From CAVUCH01 sp963739995 (GTDB lineage Bacteria > Acidobacteriota > Vicinamibacteria > Vicinamibacterales > JAENWD01), in assembly GCA_963739995.1 (NCBI GenBank), contig CAVUCH010000020.1, positions 1-64,000 of the forward strand: a stretch of 64,000 nt of DNA. The letters are read 5' to 3'. The translations under genes were made by a program, and so were the position numbers. The first letter of the stretch is position 1. Every line of letters starts with the position of its first letter. The notes beneath the pieces were generated by a model. That model was not told the origin of the DNA, made no database searches, and saw only the letters and a list, made by a program, of their open reading frames with translations. Of this stretch, positions 36,866 to 46,563 are shown in pieces.

Positions 36866-36961
36866 GGTTCGGGATCACCGGCAGGGCGTGCGGTCCTGGG
36901 TTCTGGGTTCCGGTTCAGACCGCAGAAGCGAAGCTGCAGTCCAGTTCTTTCGTCAAACGGC

Positions 36962-37792
36962 ATGACCGCGCGCACCCTCCTCGTCAGCTCGCACAACAGC
37001 GCCTACCAGGTGCTCGAGAGCCTCAAGTCCAACCGGCAGAAGCGGCACAGGACGCAAACGTTCCTGGTCGAGGGCGTGCAGCCGATCACGCGCGCCCTCG
37101 CGCACCGGTGGACGTTCGAGTCGGTGATCCATGCGCAACGGGCGCACCTCTCAGCGTGGGCGGCGGACGTCATTGCGCGGTCCCGTGCCCCGATCCGGTA
37201 TGAGCTGACACCGGATCTGCTCGCCCGCCTCAGCGGAAAGACCACCCCGTCGGAACTGCTCGCCGTACTCAGAATGGCGCCGGATGATCTGCGACGGATC
37301 CCCGTGGGCAGGCGTCTGCTTGCCCTTGTGGTCGACGCCCCGTCGAACCCCGGCAACCTGGGGACGATCGTGCGATCGTGCGACGCCCTGGGCGCAGACG
37401 GTGTGATCGTGACCGGTCACGCCGTCGACGTGTACGACCCCGCGACGATCACGGCGAGCCGCGGGTCGATCTTTGCCCTTCCGGTGGTGCGGCTGGACTC
37501 GCCAGCGGCAGTGGCGCGCTGGGTCGCGGACGCGAGGCAGACGATTGGGGACTGCGTGGTCGTGGGCGCCGACGAGAAGGGGAGTGCGGATCTCGCCGCG
37601 CACGACTTCGGGCACCCTACGGTGGTTCTGCTGGGCAACGAAGCGCGCGGTCTGGGACAGGCGTATCACCGGATGTGCGACACGCTGGTTCGGATCCCGA
37701 TGAGCGGCTCGGCGAGCTCGCTCAACGTGAGCGTAGCGGCTTCGATCGTCCTGTATGAGGCCGTACGCCAGCGGCGCGCGGCGTCGGCGTGA
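36962..37792 (+). CDS. TrmH/SpoU-family RNA 2'-O-methyltransferase
   Basis: 276 residues. The SPOUT knot motifs are clear: motif 1 DAPSNPGNLGTIVRSCDALG with the catalytic Asn/Arg pair, motif 2 VVLLGNEARGLG, and motif 3 IPMSGSASSLNVSVAASIVLYE. An N-terminal RNA-binding extension (VLESLKSNRQKRHRTQTFLVEG) is typical of the RlmB/TsnR type. It methylates rRNA or tRNA ribose using SAM; the exact nucleotide is not predictable. It follows prfC by 96 bases and converges with the DnaJ-domain gene. Confidence 0.88.
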   Translation: MTARTLLVSSHNSAYQVLESLKSNRQKRHRTQTFLVEGVQPITRALAHRWTFESVIHAQRAHLSAWAADVIARSRAPIRYELTPDLLARLSGKTTPSELLAVLRMAPDDLRRIPVGRRLLALVVDAPSNPGNLGTIVRSCDALGADGVIVTGHAVDVYDPATITASRGSIFALPVVRLDSPAAVARWVADARQTIGDCVVVGADEKGSADLAAHDFGHPTVVLLGNEARGLGQAYHRMCDTLVRIPMSGSASSLNVSVAASIVLYEAVRQRRAASA

Positions 37793-37872
37793 GACCCCCG
37801 CGCGCTTTCGCTCAAGGCACGGGCGCGACGCGTGAGGGGTGCGGGCGGCGACTCGGGCCCGCCGACGCGGGC

Positions 37873-38430
37873 TCAGACAGTCTGGGTGTGCCCGTTCAGC
37901 CGTCTTTTCGCATTCCGCTCGTATTGCTGCTCGAGGTAATCCACGCCGTCGACGGTGATGATCAGCCGCGACTGCTCGCCCCGCTTGATCAGATTTCTCT
38001 GCAGAAGGTACCAGAAGGTGAACTCGAGCTGTTCGAGGGAGCGGCCAACCATGGTTTCGAGATCGCGATCGAAGAGGCCGGGTTCACGGGCGTCGTTCCG
38101 CCTGTGGGTGTAGAGCACTTCCAGCACCGTCATGCGGACCGCCTGCTCGTACTCGAAGTCGCTGTCGACATGCCCGGCCGACGACACGAGCCTCACGCGC
38201 AGCTGATGGTGCTGGTGATAGGCCACGTCATACTGAGCCCGCGATTGCGGGTCGCTCAGAACACTGTAGGCATCGTGGAGCTGGCGAAAGCGGCCCGCAT
38301 CGCCCGTCTGGCTGTTGTCCGGATGGAAGCGCTGCGCCAGCAGGCGATAGACGCGGTGGACCATGTCGGGGTCCGCGTTCGGGCTGATCTGCAGCGTTTC
38401 ATAGTGGTCGGCGGCTTCGGTATCCGGCAT
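37873..38430 (-). CDS. DnaJ-domain protein
   Basis: 185 residues from ATG 38430 (a TTG three codons upstream is a weaker alternative). The J domain occupies about residues 8-72 (DHYETLQISPNADPDMVHRVYRLLAQ) with the HPD tripeptide in RFHPDN that activates DnaK. There is no Gly/Phe or zinc-finger region. The remaining 110 residues, with EFTFWYLLQRNLIKRGEQSR, resemble a winged-helix segment. It is probably a specialised DnaK co-chaperone of unknown client. It is divergent from the membrane-anchored TPR gene. Confidence 0.85.
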   Translation of the reverse strand: MPDTEAADHYETLQISPNADPDMVHRVYRLLAQRFHPDNSQTGDAGRFRQLHDAYSVLSDPQSRAQYDVAYHQHHQLRVRLVSSAGHVDSDFEYEQAVRMTVLEVLYTHRRNDAREPGLFDRDLETMVGRSLEQLEFTFWYLLQRNLIKRGEQSRLIITVDGVDYLEQQYERNAKRRLNGHTQTV

Positions 38431-38570
38431 TGTGGGCAAGTCGCACTGATATATCGGACGCGCGCCGGAAGGACATTACCCCTCCCTGTCGAGCGGATTC
38501 TTCGTGCCTGCCGTGTTGGCCGGTAAAAAGAGGCACAGCTCGCGCGGTCTGAGCGTCCATGCGTTCGCGC

Positions 38571-38576
38571 TATAAT
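38571..38576 (+). promoter_or_regulatory. Consensus -10 box (TATAAT)
   Basis: A perfect TATAAT in very GC-rich surroundings, about 96 bases before the ATG of the TPR gene at 38673. No good -35 lies at the expected distance; the nearest candidate is TCTGAG. The box implies an untranslated leader of about 90 bases, for which I see no riboswitch signature. Confidence 0.5.
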
Positions 38577-38672
38577 TCCCAGTTGTTCAGCAGGGAGCCA
38601 GCCCCTCCGGGGGCAGCGCCCGCGGACAACGCGGGCACGAGCCGGCGCGCCCCCCGACCCGGACAGGATTCC

Positions 38673-39428
38673 ATGAAAAGTACCGAACGTCACCGCATCA
38701 AGCAAGATCAGTTCGTCACGACGCTTCAGGACACGTTCGAACGCATCGAGCAGAACCGCAGGCAACTGCTGACAGGGATCGTCGCGCTCGTCGTGGTCGC
38801 CGCGGCCGTCGGGGGCATCATGTGGTGGCGTCAGCAGACACAGGCCAAGGCTTCGGCCCTGTTCGCGGCAGCGCTGGCGGTGGCGGAAGCACCCGTGGTG
38901 CCGCCCTCCCCACCCGCGGGTTCAACCCTCAATGAGGCCGCCCCGCCACGACCACCGGCGAACAGCTATCCCACCGAGCAGGCCCGGGCACAGGCGGCGC
39001 TGCCGAAGCTGATGGCCGCCGCCGATGCATATCCTTCGACCGTTCCTGGACTTGCCGCGCGGTACCACGCGGCGGCAACGCTGGTGGCGCTTGGGAAGGA
39101 TTCGGACGCGGAGAAACGGTACCAGGAGGTGGTTGAGAAGGCCGGCAACAGCCTGTACGGTCGAATGGCCCGACTCGGCCTCGCCGAGGTGCAGGTCAGA
39201 CAGCAGAAATACGAGCCTGCTATCAATGCGCTCAAGGAGCTGTCGACCACGGCGAAGGACGAACTGCCGCTGGACGGGGTGCTCATGCAGCTGGGACGCA
39301 CCTACGCTCTGGCCGGGCGAAAAGCAGAAGCCGTGCAGACGTACCAGCGCCTCACGACCGAGTTCCCGACATCGGGTTACGCCGGCGACGCAAAGAAGGA
39401 GATCGAGAGTCTCAAGGCTGGGGCTTGA
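38673..39428 (+). CDS. Membrane-anchored TPR protein, YfgM-like
   Basis: 251 residues. A cytoplasmic N-terminus (KSTERHRIKQDQF) leads into one helix (LLTGIVALVVVAAAVGGIMWW), then an Ala/Pro-rich linker and TPR repeats (AEKRYQEVVEKAG, GRMARLGLAEVQVRQQKYEPAINAL, LGRTYALAGRKAEAVQTYQRL). This matches the layout of YfgM-type periplasmic TPR proteins that attach to the Sec translocon and chaperones. An in-frame ATG upstream at 38559 would precede the -10 box and was rejected. The gene converges with the peptidase gene at 39450. Confidence 0.8.
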   Translation: MKSTERHRIKQDQFVTTLQDTFERIEQNRRQLLTGIVALVVVAAAVGGIMWWRQQTQAKASALFAAALAVAEAPVVPPSPPAGSTLNEAAPPRPPANSYPTEQARAQAALPKLMAAADAYPSTVPGLAARYHAAATLVALGKDSDAEKRYQEVVEKAGNSLYGRMARLGLAEVQVRQQKYEPAINALKELSTTAKDELPLDGVLMQLGRTYALAGRKAEAVQTYQRLTTEFPTSGYAGDAKKEIESLKAGA

Positions 39429-39449
39429 GCACCCTTTGCGCTGGCGCTC

Positions 39450-42440
39450 TCAGAATCCGCGCCCAATCCGGACGTACACCTCACGGTTATCCGGAACCTC
39501 GTTCGACCCGTCCCGCCCCCACGCGACACCGACCATCCAGGTAAACGGCAGGGCGTACCCGGCGGTGAGGTCCGCCCCCGCTTCGAGGCCCCACGACCAC
39601 TTCACATCGGCACCCGTGAACCCATCCGACCACGCGTGTCCGGCATCCACGAATCCGCTGACGTGCACGGCACGCAGGAACACCGGCCAGGTGCCGATGC
39701 CGCGCTCCACCCACGCGAGGGGCACCCTGTACTCGGCATTACCCAGGACAAGGTTGGTTCCAAGGAACGTGTCGGCGGGAAAGCCCCGCAGCAGGCTGCT
39801 GGCATCCTCCTCGAAGCTGAGGACACCGCCATCGGCACCGTGCCCTCCCAGGCGCAGCGTGCGGCGCACGATCGGGTCGCCGCGTGATGTCGCACCCGAC
39901 GCGCGCAGTGCGAGCACGCCGTGCCGCGGCCCGAGGGGCAGAAACGCGCGGGTGTCGGTGCGATACAGCTGCGCGTTGCCGTCGCTGCCCAGCCCCCGGC
40001 GCGTCAGTTCGACCGCCGCGCCGGCCGTGACCCCGTCTTCGGGGCTGATGGAGTACCCGTATCGGCGCGCGGTGTTCAACATCCATCCGAGACGCAGCGC
40101 GCCGCGATCGAACTCGCCCTCGGCTGAGGGACCGGACACGACGGTGTGTTCCCGCCGCCAGTACCCGAGGGCGGACTGCGACCACCGGACCCGCCGGAAC
40201 GGCACCACGGCGCCTACGTCCACACTGCGTTCGCGGAGTGCCACCGGCTGCCGCCCGCCGTCGGTGCCCTCGCGTATCAGCAGCGGCGTGGTCTCGTCGG
40301 TGTACTGCGTGAAGAAGGTGGGCCGCCAGCGGTCGTAGGCGTAGGCCAACAGCAGATCCGGGCGGGCACCCGGCGAGACCGGCTCCACGCCCGTTTCTCG
40401 CGCGACCGACCATGTGGCTGTCGCCGCCCACGCGTGATACGCGAGCGCATCGGCTCCAGCCGTTGCCGCCCCCACGCGGGTTTCGTGGTCGCCGGTCTCA
40501 ATCACCGGCAGCCACGCACGGGGAAGCACTGTGCTCCATGGCCGATACGGTTCACTCCGCGCCTGAGCGGCTGCAGGAGCATCAACCGGAACGGGCTGCG
40601 ATAGAGGAAGGGGACCCTCAGCTGCCGGGCCGGTGCCCGGCGCAAGTGCCGGGGCCAGCGGCATGGAGAACAAGTCGTAGCCGTCGACGGTGTAGCCCAC
40701 GAACACCACCGTCCGGCCATCCGGCGACACGTCGGGCGCTTTCGCGCCGCCGGCTGCCTCTGTCAGTCGCTCGAGGCCTGCGGGCGTGAAGCTGTCTCCC
40801 TCAGGGGCGAGCGTCAGCCGATACAAATCGAACGGTCCGCCAGACCGGTCAGACGCAAACAGGAGTGCGCGACCGTCAGGCGTCCACGCTGGTGTCACGT
40901 TGCGGCCAGACGGCGATGTCGCCACCACCCTCGCCCCCCGCGTCTCCGGATTGACGAGCACGATTTCCGACGGCCCCCCTCGCGCACGACGCTCCACGGC
41001 AATGTGGCGCCCGTCCGGGGACCATCGCGGCGAGGCGAACACCATTTCCGCGCGACCGGTCGTCTCGGACGCCACGGTGTCGAACGCGGCGCGACCTCGC
41101 GCGAGCTGCTCCCGGTCGATGACGACCAGCGTGCGCACACCGCCGGAGAGTTGGACGGCTGCGACGCGTCTGCCGTCTGGCGAGAGGTCCACATCGGTGA
41201 GCCGTGCACCGTTCGTGAGGCGCCGAACCGCCCCCGTGCGGCGATCGAGTCGGTACACGTCGCTGGAGAGCGCAACGCTGCCTCTGATCTCGAGCTGATC
41301 GAAGTACACCGCACCCTCACTCAGGCTCACCTGCTCTCCGCCATACCGCGTGGCCAGCCGCCGTGCGGCGCCTCCAGGCGAAATCAGGTCGAGCGACGGA
41401 AACCCATGTGCGTCGCGCCTGGAGTAGACGATGCTCCCGTCGTAATCGAACCGGGGTCCTGAGGCCAGGTATCCGTGATGGGTCAGGCGCACCCCGGGAA
41501 CGGCGGCGGCCCGTTCGCGCACCTGTGCCGCCTGCTCCCGCGAGAAGTCGCGCCACAAGCTGCCAAGCGAAGTGCCGTAAGCCGTCCTGAATGCGGTCGC
41601 ACCAAAGTACGGCAGACGGCCGGCCGTGCGGCGTGAGAGCTCTGCCAGCTTCTCTTCGCCAAACCGCCGCGCCAGATAGTCGTGGAAATACGCGCCGTAG
41701 GCATACCAGCCGTTGCCCGCCGGCCAGTCGGCGAGCCCGCCGCTCACGCGGTCGAGCGGCTCGAATGCGCCGGCGCGGGCTGCCTGTCCGACGATTGCGT
41801 GGAAATCGCCCGCTGCCAGTCGGCCCTCCGCTCCGCGGCTCTCGGCGAAGGTTGCGAGGCCCTCGATATGCCAGAGCGGCAGCGTCAGGTTGGGAAACAC
41901 GAACGGCGCCCGTCCGAACACGCCTCGCGCGAGCGCCGCCCATCCCCGTGATCGGTCGAGGTGCAACACGTGCGCGTACTCGTGCGTGAACACCAACCGC
42001 AACCAGTCGCTCGTGTTCCCTGTTGCCTCCTCACCAGTCGGTGGCACGGCCGTGACCTCGATCAGATTGTAGGGAATGGGTGTTGCCCAGCCATTCGGGT
42101 CATCGGCCTGATCCACGAGGACGACATGCGTGCGGCCCCGAACAGCATGCTGCATGCGGGCGGTCAGATCGGTGTGCACACTCTCGACGATGAGCGAGAG
42201 ACGCAGCGCCAATGCCTCTTCCCCCTGATGGTAATGAATGACGAAGTGGGGCGTGGCCATGGACCGGAACCGCAACGACGGCTGGTAGCGGCTCGCGGCA
42301 GCGGCCGGTGGCACGCAGGCGATCACGCAGGCGGCCAGCAGGCCGATCGCGCAGATGGTGCTGCGCGTGACCTTGCCGGGGGCAGACGCCTGCGGAAGGC
42401 CACTGGCGTGCAGAGGGTCTGGGATCGCGCGGCCGGCCAC
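39450..42440 (-). CDS. Chimeric outer-membrane protein: gluzincin, WD40-like propeller and C-terminal barrel
   Basis: 996 residues. An N-terminal signal region (ICAIGLLAACVIACVPPAAAAS) precedes a peptidase-MA-type metalloprotease domain with HEYAH (His153, Glu154, His157). A TolB/PD40-like propeller follows with repeats such as DVDLSPDGRRVAAVQ, SPRWSPDGRHIAVE, TPAWTPDGRALLFASD and APDVSPDGRTVVFVG. The C-terminal quarter is a beta-rich Omp85/surface-antigen-like region ending in phenylalanine (REVYVRIGRGF). It is probably a surface-exposed protease or anchor. Its start lies 3 bases after the mutS stop, so it appears to be co-transcribed with mutS, with no evident functional link. Confidence 0.8.
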   Translation of the reverse strand: MAGRAIPDPLHASGLPQASAPGKVTRSTICAIGLLAACVIACVPPAAAASRYQPSLRFRSMATPHFVIHYHQGEEALALRLSLIVESVHTDLTARMQHAVRGRTHVVLVDQADDPNGWATPIPYNLIEVTAVPPTGEEATGNTSDWLRLVFTHEYAHVLHLDRSRGWAALARGVFGRAPFVFPNLTLPLWHIEGLATFAESRGAEGRLAAGDFHAIVGQAARAGAFEPLDRVSGGLADWPAGNGWYAYGAYFHDYLARRFGEEKLAELSRRTAGRLPYFGATAFRTAYGTSLGSLWRDFSREQAAQVRERAAAVPGVRLTHHGYLASGPRFDYDGSIVYSRRDAHGFPSLDLISPGGAARRLATRYGGEQVSLSEGAVYFDQLEIRGSVALSSDVYRLDRRTGAVRRLTNGARLTDVDLSPDGRRVAAVQLSGGVRTLVVIDREQLARGRAAFDTVASETTGRAEMVFASPRWSPDGRHIAVERRARGGPSEIVLVNPETRGARVVATSPSGRNVTPAWTPDGRALLFASDRSGGPFDLYRLTLAPEGDSFTPAGLERLTEAAGGAKAPDVSPDGRTVVFVGYTVDGYDLFSMPLAPALAPGTGPAAEGPLPLSQPVPVDAPAAAQARSEPYRPWSTVLPRAWLPVIETGDHETRVGAATAGADALAYHAWAATATWSVARETGVEPVSPGARPDLLLAYAYDRWRPTFFTQYTDETTPLLIREGTDGGRQPVALRERSVDVGAVVPFRRVRWSQSALGYWRREHTVVSGPSAEGEFDRGALRLGWMLNTARRYGYSISPEDGVTAGAAVELTRRGLGSDGNAQLYRTDTRAFLPLGPRHGVLALRASGATSRGDPIVRRTLRLGGHGADGGVLSFEEDASSLLRGFPADTFLGTNLVLGNAEYRVPLAWVERGIGTWPVFLRAVHVSGFVDAGHAWSDGFTGADVKWSWGLEAGADLTAGYALPFTWMVGVAWGRDGSNEVPDNREVYVRIGRGF

Positions 42441-42443
42441 GGC

Positions 42444-45101
42444 TCAGGCCCCGGCGTCTTTTTTCAGCTCGGCGAGTAGCGTAAGAGCCTCGAGGGGGGT
42501 GAGGCGGTCTGTGTCAATCGCGCGCAGGCGCTGCGCCAGGTGATCCGTGGCAGGCTGGAACTGGAATAGCCCGAGCTGCTGCTGCGGCCCGTCTCTCGTG
42601 GGCGTCACCGAGGGTCGGCCGCCTCGCGCAAGTTCATCCTGTTCGAGCGCGCTCAGAATCTCGCGCGCGCGGTTGACCACCGCTGCCGGCAGACCCGCCA
42701 GGCGGGCGACCTGGATCCCGTAGCTGCGATCGGAGCGCCCCGGGACGATCTTGCGCAAGAACACGATCTCGTCGTGCCACTCCCGCGCGGCCACGTGGCA
42801 GTTCACGACGCCCGGCAGTGCGTCGGCCAGGTCGGTGAGCTCGTGGTAGTGCGTTGCGAAGAGAGTCTTGGGCCGCGCGCGCGCATTGGTCGCCAGGTAC
42901 TCGGCCACGGCCCATGCGATGCTGAGGCCGTCGAAGGTGGCGGTACCGCGTCCGATCTCGTCGAGGACGACGAGACTCCGGGAAGTGGCGAGGTGGAGGA
43001 TGCTGGCCGTCTCCTGCATCTCGACCATGAACGTGGATTGCCCCCGCGCAATGTTGTCGGACGCTCCGACGCGGGCGAAGATCCGGTCGACCGCCGGCAG
43101 CTTCGCCGAGCGCGCCGGCACGAACGACCCGGCCTGCGCCAGCAGGCACATGAGCGCGGTCTGCCGCAGATACGTCGACTTGCCGCCCATGTTCGGACCG
43201 GTCAGCACGACCAGCTGGTGTGTCGTGCCGTTCAGCGTGACGTCGTTCGGGACGAATGCATCGCGAACGTGCCGTTCGACAACCGGGTGCCGACCATCGA
43301 CTACGAGCATCTCGTCGCCGTCGTGCACGTGGGGTTTGGTGTAATTACCAATCGTGGCGGTTTCCGCGAGGCCCGCAAGCGTATCGAGGGCTGCGATTGC
43401 GCGCGCCGTATCCTGCACCCGGGGCGCATCGGCAGCAACCTGCGCCCGGAGCCGCTCGAAAATCGCGAGCTCGTGCTCGGCGATGCGCTCGTCGGCGCCG
43501 AGCACCTTCTCTTCGTGCTCCTTCAGTGCCGGCGTGATGAACCGCTCGCCGCCGGCGATGGTCTGCTTGCGCATGTAGTCGGCGGGGACGGCGTGCAGGT
43601 TCGTCTTAGAGATTTCGATGTAGTACCCGAACACACGATTGAAGCGCACCTTGAGCGAGGCGATCCCTGTCCGCACGCGCTCCCGCTCCTCGAGCTCCGC
43701 GATCACCTGCTTGCCCGACCGGCTGATCGTCCGCAGCTCGTCGAGCTCCGCGTCGACGCCGTCGCGGACCGCGCCCCCGTCGCGGGCAAGCGCAGGAGGA
43801 TCGTCCACAATCGTCCGCTCGATCGCGTCGCGCAGGTCGACCAGGTCGTCGAGCTCAGCCAGGAGGCTGCGAACGAGGGGCGCCTGGAGCTCACCCAGCA
43901 CCAGCCGCACGCGCGGCAGCGCGTAGAGCGAGGTCTTCAAGCCGACCAGGTCCCGCGGGCCCGCGACGCCGAGCGCTGCACGCGCCACGAGGCGTTCCAG
44001 ATCGAGCACTGCCTTCAGCACATCGCGGAACTTGCCGCGCTCCGTCGTGTGGAATGCAAGCTCTTCGACGGCGTCGAGACGGTCGCGAATCGGCTCGATG
44101 GCGACGAGCGGCCGCAGCAGCCACGAGCGGAGCAGCCGCCCGCCCATGGGCGTAACCGTTCGGTCGAGCGCGTCGAGCAGCGAGCCGGCGCGCGTGCGCC
44201 CGCTGGATTCCAGCACCTCGAGGTGCTCGAGCGTCACGGGGTCGATCAGCACTGCTTCGGACGCCTGCTTGTATGTGACGGCCCGCACGTGCGCGAGATC
44301 GGCCTTCTGCGTGTCGCGGAGGTAATGGATGAGCCCACCAGCCGCGCTCACCGCCGCATCGTGCGTGTCGAGACCGAATCCTTCGAGCCCGCCGGCGCGC
44401 AACTGATCGAGCAGGGTGCGGCGGGCGCTTTCGAACTCGAAGTGCCACGGCTCGACGCCGGTTACCGGCAGCGAGGCGTGCGCGATGGCAGAGAGGTGCT
44501 CGCCGACGGGTACATCGGCGGGCGCCACGATCTCGCGGGGCCGCAACACCGAGAGCTCATCGTTCAGTGCCTGCCATCGATCCGCACCCACGTACTCCGC
44601 CGCGGTGAACTCACCCGTGGACAGATCGAGCAGCGCCACGCCCGTGCGGTCGGCTCGGGGGGCAATCGCCAGCAGAAACGACGGCTCGCGGGAGTCGAGG
44701 TAGCCGGCGTCGAGCAGCGTGCCAGGCGAGAACACCCGGACGACCTCGCGCTTCACGAGCCCCTTGGCCCTGCGCGGGTCCTCCACCTGCTCACAGATGG
44801 CGACGCGGTACCCCTTGCGGACGAGCCGCGGCAGGTATGTATCGAGGGCGTGATAGGGGAGGCCACACATCGGGATCGCTCCGCCTGACGCGTCCTTCGA
44901 CCGGGACGTGAGGGTGAGCTCGAGCGCTCGCGACGCCACAAGGGCATCCTCATAGAACATCTCGTAGAAGTCGCCCATCCGGAAGAAGACGATGGCGCCG
45001 GGATACTGGCGCTTTGCGTCCTGGTACTGCCGCATGGCTGGCGTCAGCGAGGCTGGCGCGCGCGCGGCCGTGGAGACACCGGTTTCGGAGGGTACCGCCA
45101 T
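42444..45101 (-). CDS. mutS: DNA mismatch repair protein MutS
   Basis: 885 residues, the normal length for MutS. The mismatch-recognition domain is near the N-terminus (YQDAKRQYPGAIVFFRMGDFYEMF, containing the Phe-x-Glu mismatch wedge region). The connector, lever and clamp domains follow, then the ABC-type ATPase with Walker A TGPNMGGKSTYLRQ (about residue 633), Walker B LVVLDEIGRGT and a helix-turn-helix end. It recognises mispairs and recruits MutL; mutL is not in the window. It is divergent from the tsaB-rimI operon. Confidence 0.97.
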   Translation of the reverse strand: MAVPSETGVSTAARAPASLTPAMRQYQDAKRQYPGAIVFFRMGDFYEMFYEDALVASRALELTLTSRSKDASGGAIPMCGLPYHALDTYLPRLVRKGYRVAICEQVEDPRRAKGLVKREVVRVFSPGTLLDAGYLDSREPSFLLAIAPRADRTGVALLDLSTGEFTAAEYVGADRWQALNDELSVLRPREIVAPADVPVGEHLSAIAHASLPVTGVEPWHFEFESARRTLLDQLRAGGLEGFGLDTHDAAVSAAGGLIHYLRDTQKADLAHVRAVTYKQASEAVLIDPVTLEHLEVLESSGRTRAGSLLDALDRTVTPMGGRLLRSWLLRPLVAIEPIRDRLDAVEELAFHTTERGKFRDVLKAVLDLERLVARAALGVAGPRDLVGLKTSLYALPRVRLVLGELQAPLVRSLLAELDDLVDLRDAIERTIVDDPPALARDGGAVRDGVDAELDELRTISRSGKQVIAELEERERVRTGIASLKVRFNRVFGYYIEISKTNLHAVPADYMRKQTIAGGERFITPALKEHEEKVLGADERIAEHELAIFERLRAQVAADAPRVQDTARAIAALDTLAGLAETATIGNYTKPHVHDGDEMLVVDGRHPVVERHVRDAFVPNDVTLNGTTHQLVVLTGPNMGGKSTYLRQTALMCLLAQAGSFVPARSAKLPAVDRIFARVGASDNIARGQSTFMVEMQETASILHLATSRSLVVLDEIGRGTATFDGLSIAWAVAEYLATNARARPKTLFATHYHELTDLADALPGVVNCHVAAREWHDEIVFLRKIVPGRSDRSYGIQVARLAGLPAAVVNRAREILSALEQDELARGGRPSVTPTRDGPQQQLGLFQFQPATDHLAQRLRAIDTDRLTPLEALTLLAELKKDAGA

Positions 45102-45279
45102 TCGGGTGTTCGTCGGGTGATCGCCGGCCCGGCCCGAGGCCGGGTGCCGGCACGTTAATCAGGCGGGCGTGTCGGGAAGTATAGCAGTCCGCGGGCAGGT
45201 CCCGTCCGGGGTCTGCCGGGACCTGAGACCAGCCCGCCGCCCGGACGCCGGGGCCTCACGCAATCGCCCTTCGCCCGCG

Positions 45280-45308
45280 TTGACTTTGTGGGGAGCGCAG
45301 TCTACAAC
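45280..45308 (+). promoter_or_regulatory. Sigma70-type promoter of tsaB
   Basis: TTGACT at 45280-45285, a 17-base spacer, then TACAAC at 45303-45308. Transcription would begin about 7 bases later, at or near the GTG at 45318, leaving little or no leader. Confidence 0.5.
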
Positions 45309-45317
45309 GGACGCGAC

Positions 45318-46055
45318 GTGACCATCCTCGCGCTCGATACCAGCACGCACGCGGGCAGCGTCGCCCTGCGCCGTGCCGGGACGCTCCTCGGGGAGCACGT
45401 GGGATCCGCCGACGTGCCGCATGCGCGCCGGCTGCCGGGCGCAATCCTCGATCTGCTGGGTGTCTCCGCCGTGTCGCTCGGGGAGGTGTCGTTGTTCGCC
45501 GTTGCCTCGGGGCCCGGCGCCTTCACGGGCCTCCGCATCGGCATCGCGACCATCCAGGGCCTGGCGTTCGCGCACGGACGGCCAGTCGTCGGCGTCTCGG
45601 CCCTGGAGGGGATTGCGCACGCCGTGCGCGCCGAAGCCGAAGCCGGCGGCGTCCCGCTGGTCGCGGCCTGGATGGACGCAGCCCGCGGCGAGGTGTTCAC
45701 GTCGTTGTTCGAAAGGGGCGCAGACGGTCGGCTCGCGTGCGTGGATGCGCCGGCGGTCGCCTCGCCGGAGGCCACGCTCGCGCGGTGGCCGGGGATCGTG
45801 AGCGGGCGGCGCGTGCTGTTTGCCGGCGGAGGGGCGGTGCGCTATCACGAGGCGATTGCCGCGGCACTCGGCGATCGCGGACGTGCGGTGTCGCACGTTC
45901 CCGTCCTTGCCGGAGTGATCGCGGAACTCGCCGAAGCGGCCGCCGCGCGAGGTCTCGCCGTCCCGCCGCACGCGCTGCGCCCGTTGTACGTGCGCCGTCC
46001 CGACGCGGAGCTGGCACGTGACCGTGCCCGCGCTGCGCCGGCGCCCGAAGGGTGA
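45318..46055 (+). CDS. tsaB: tRNA threonylcarbamoyladenosine biosynthesis protein TsaB
   Basis: 245 residues from GTG 45318, chosen because the family begins with VTILALDTST. TsaB is the scaffold partner of the t6A-modification enzyme TsaD. Features are the ASKHA-fold start ILALDTSTHAGSVAL, ASGPGAFTGLRIGIATIQGLA and the specificity region around YVRRPDAEL near the C-terminus. No Shine-Dalgarno sequence is evident, and the promoter overlaps the start region. rimI follows 7 bases after the stop, a common tsaB-rimI pairing. tsaD and tsaE are not in the window. Confidence 0.92.
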   Translation: MTILALDTSTHAGSVALRRAGTLLGEHVGSADVPHARRLPGAILDLLGVSAVSLGEVSLFAVASGPGAFTGLRIGIATIQGLAFAHGRPVVGVSALEGIAHAVRAEAEAGGVPLVAAWMDAARGEVFTSLFERGADGRLACVDAPAVASPEATLARWPGIVSGRRVLFAGGGAVRYHEAIAAALGDRGRAVSHVPVLAGVIAELAEAAAARGLAVPPHALRPLYVRRPDAELARDRARAAPAPEG

Positions 46056-46062
46056 GGCGCGC

Positions 46063-46563
46063 ATGGTCGAGTGGATCATCGAGCCGCTGGGGGACGCCGC
46101 CGACCTGGATGGAGTGCTCGACGTCGACGAGCTGTCGTTCACCCGCCCCTGGACGCGCGCCATGTACGAGTCCGAGTTTCTCAATCGCGACACGAGCCGC
46201 ATGTTCGTGCTGCGGACGGCGGGCCGGCCGGTGGCCGGGTACTGCGCCGCCTGGTTCGTTCTCGACGAGATCCACATCAACAATATCGCCGTGCGGCCGG
46301 AGCTTCGCGGGCGGGGACTGGGATCGGCCCTCCTCGCCCACGTGCTCGAAGAGGGACGCGCCGCGGGTGCCTCCCGGGCAACCCTGGAAGTGCGGCGCTC
46401 GAATGACGAGGCGCGGCGGTTGTACGAGAGGTTCGGATTCCGGGTGGCCGGCGTGCGCCGCGACTACTACACCGATCCAACTGAAGATGCCCTGGTTCTC
46501 TGGCGCGACGAGTCCGGCCTGGACCGCCTTGGCCGCGAAATGCCGCGAAATCCGGATCCTTGA
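46063..46563 (+). CDS. rimI: Ribosomal protein S18-alanine N-acetyltransferase RimI
   Basis: 166 residues from ATG 46063, with GGTGAGG just upstream. A GNAT fold with the acetyl-CoA loop RPELRGRGLGSALLAHVLEEG and the beta5 region RATLEVRRSNDEARRLYERFGF, followed by VRRDYYTDPTEDALVLW, typical of RimI. It acetylates the N-terminal alanine of S18 and possibly other proteins. It is adjacent to tsaB and co-transcribed. Confidence 0.9.
   Translation: MVEWIIEPLGDAADLDGVLDVDELSFTRPWTRAMYESEFLNRDTSRMFVLRTAGRPVAGYCAAWFVLDEIHINNIAVRPELRGRGLGSALLAHVLEEGRAAGASRATLEVRRSNDEARRLYERFGFRVAGVRRDYYTDPTEDALVLWRDESGLDRLGREMPRNPDP

Noticed and set aside
36889..36924. Hairpin TGCGGTC/GACCGCA after prfC as a terminator
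   Set aside because: The loop is 22 bases and no T-run follows; it overlaps a degenerate GGGTTC tandem repeat, which explains it equally well.
37841..37862. GC hairpin (GCGGGC/GCCCGC) between the TrmH-type and DnaJ-domain genes as a terminator
   Set aside because: No T-tract follows on either strand and the loop is 10 bases; such hairpins are expected by composition.
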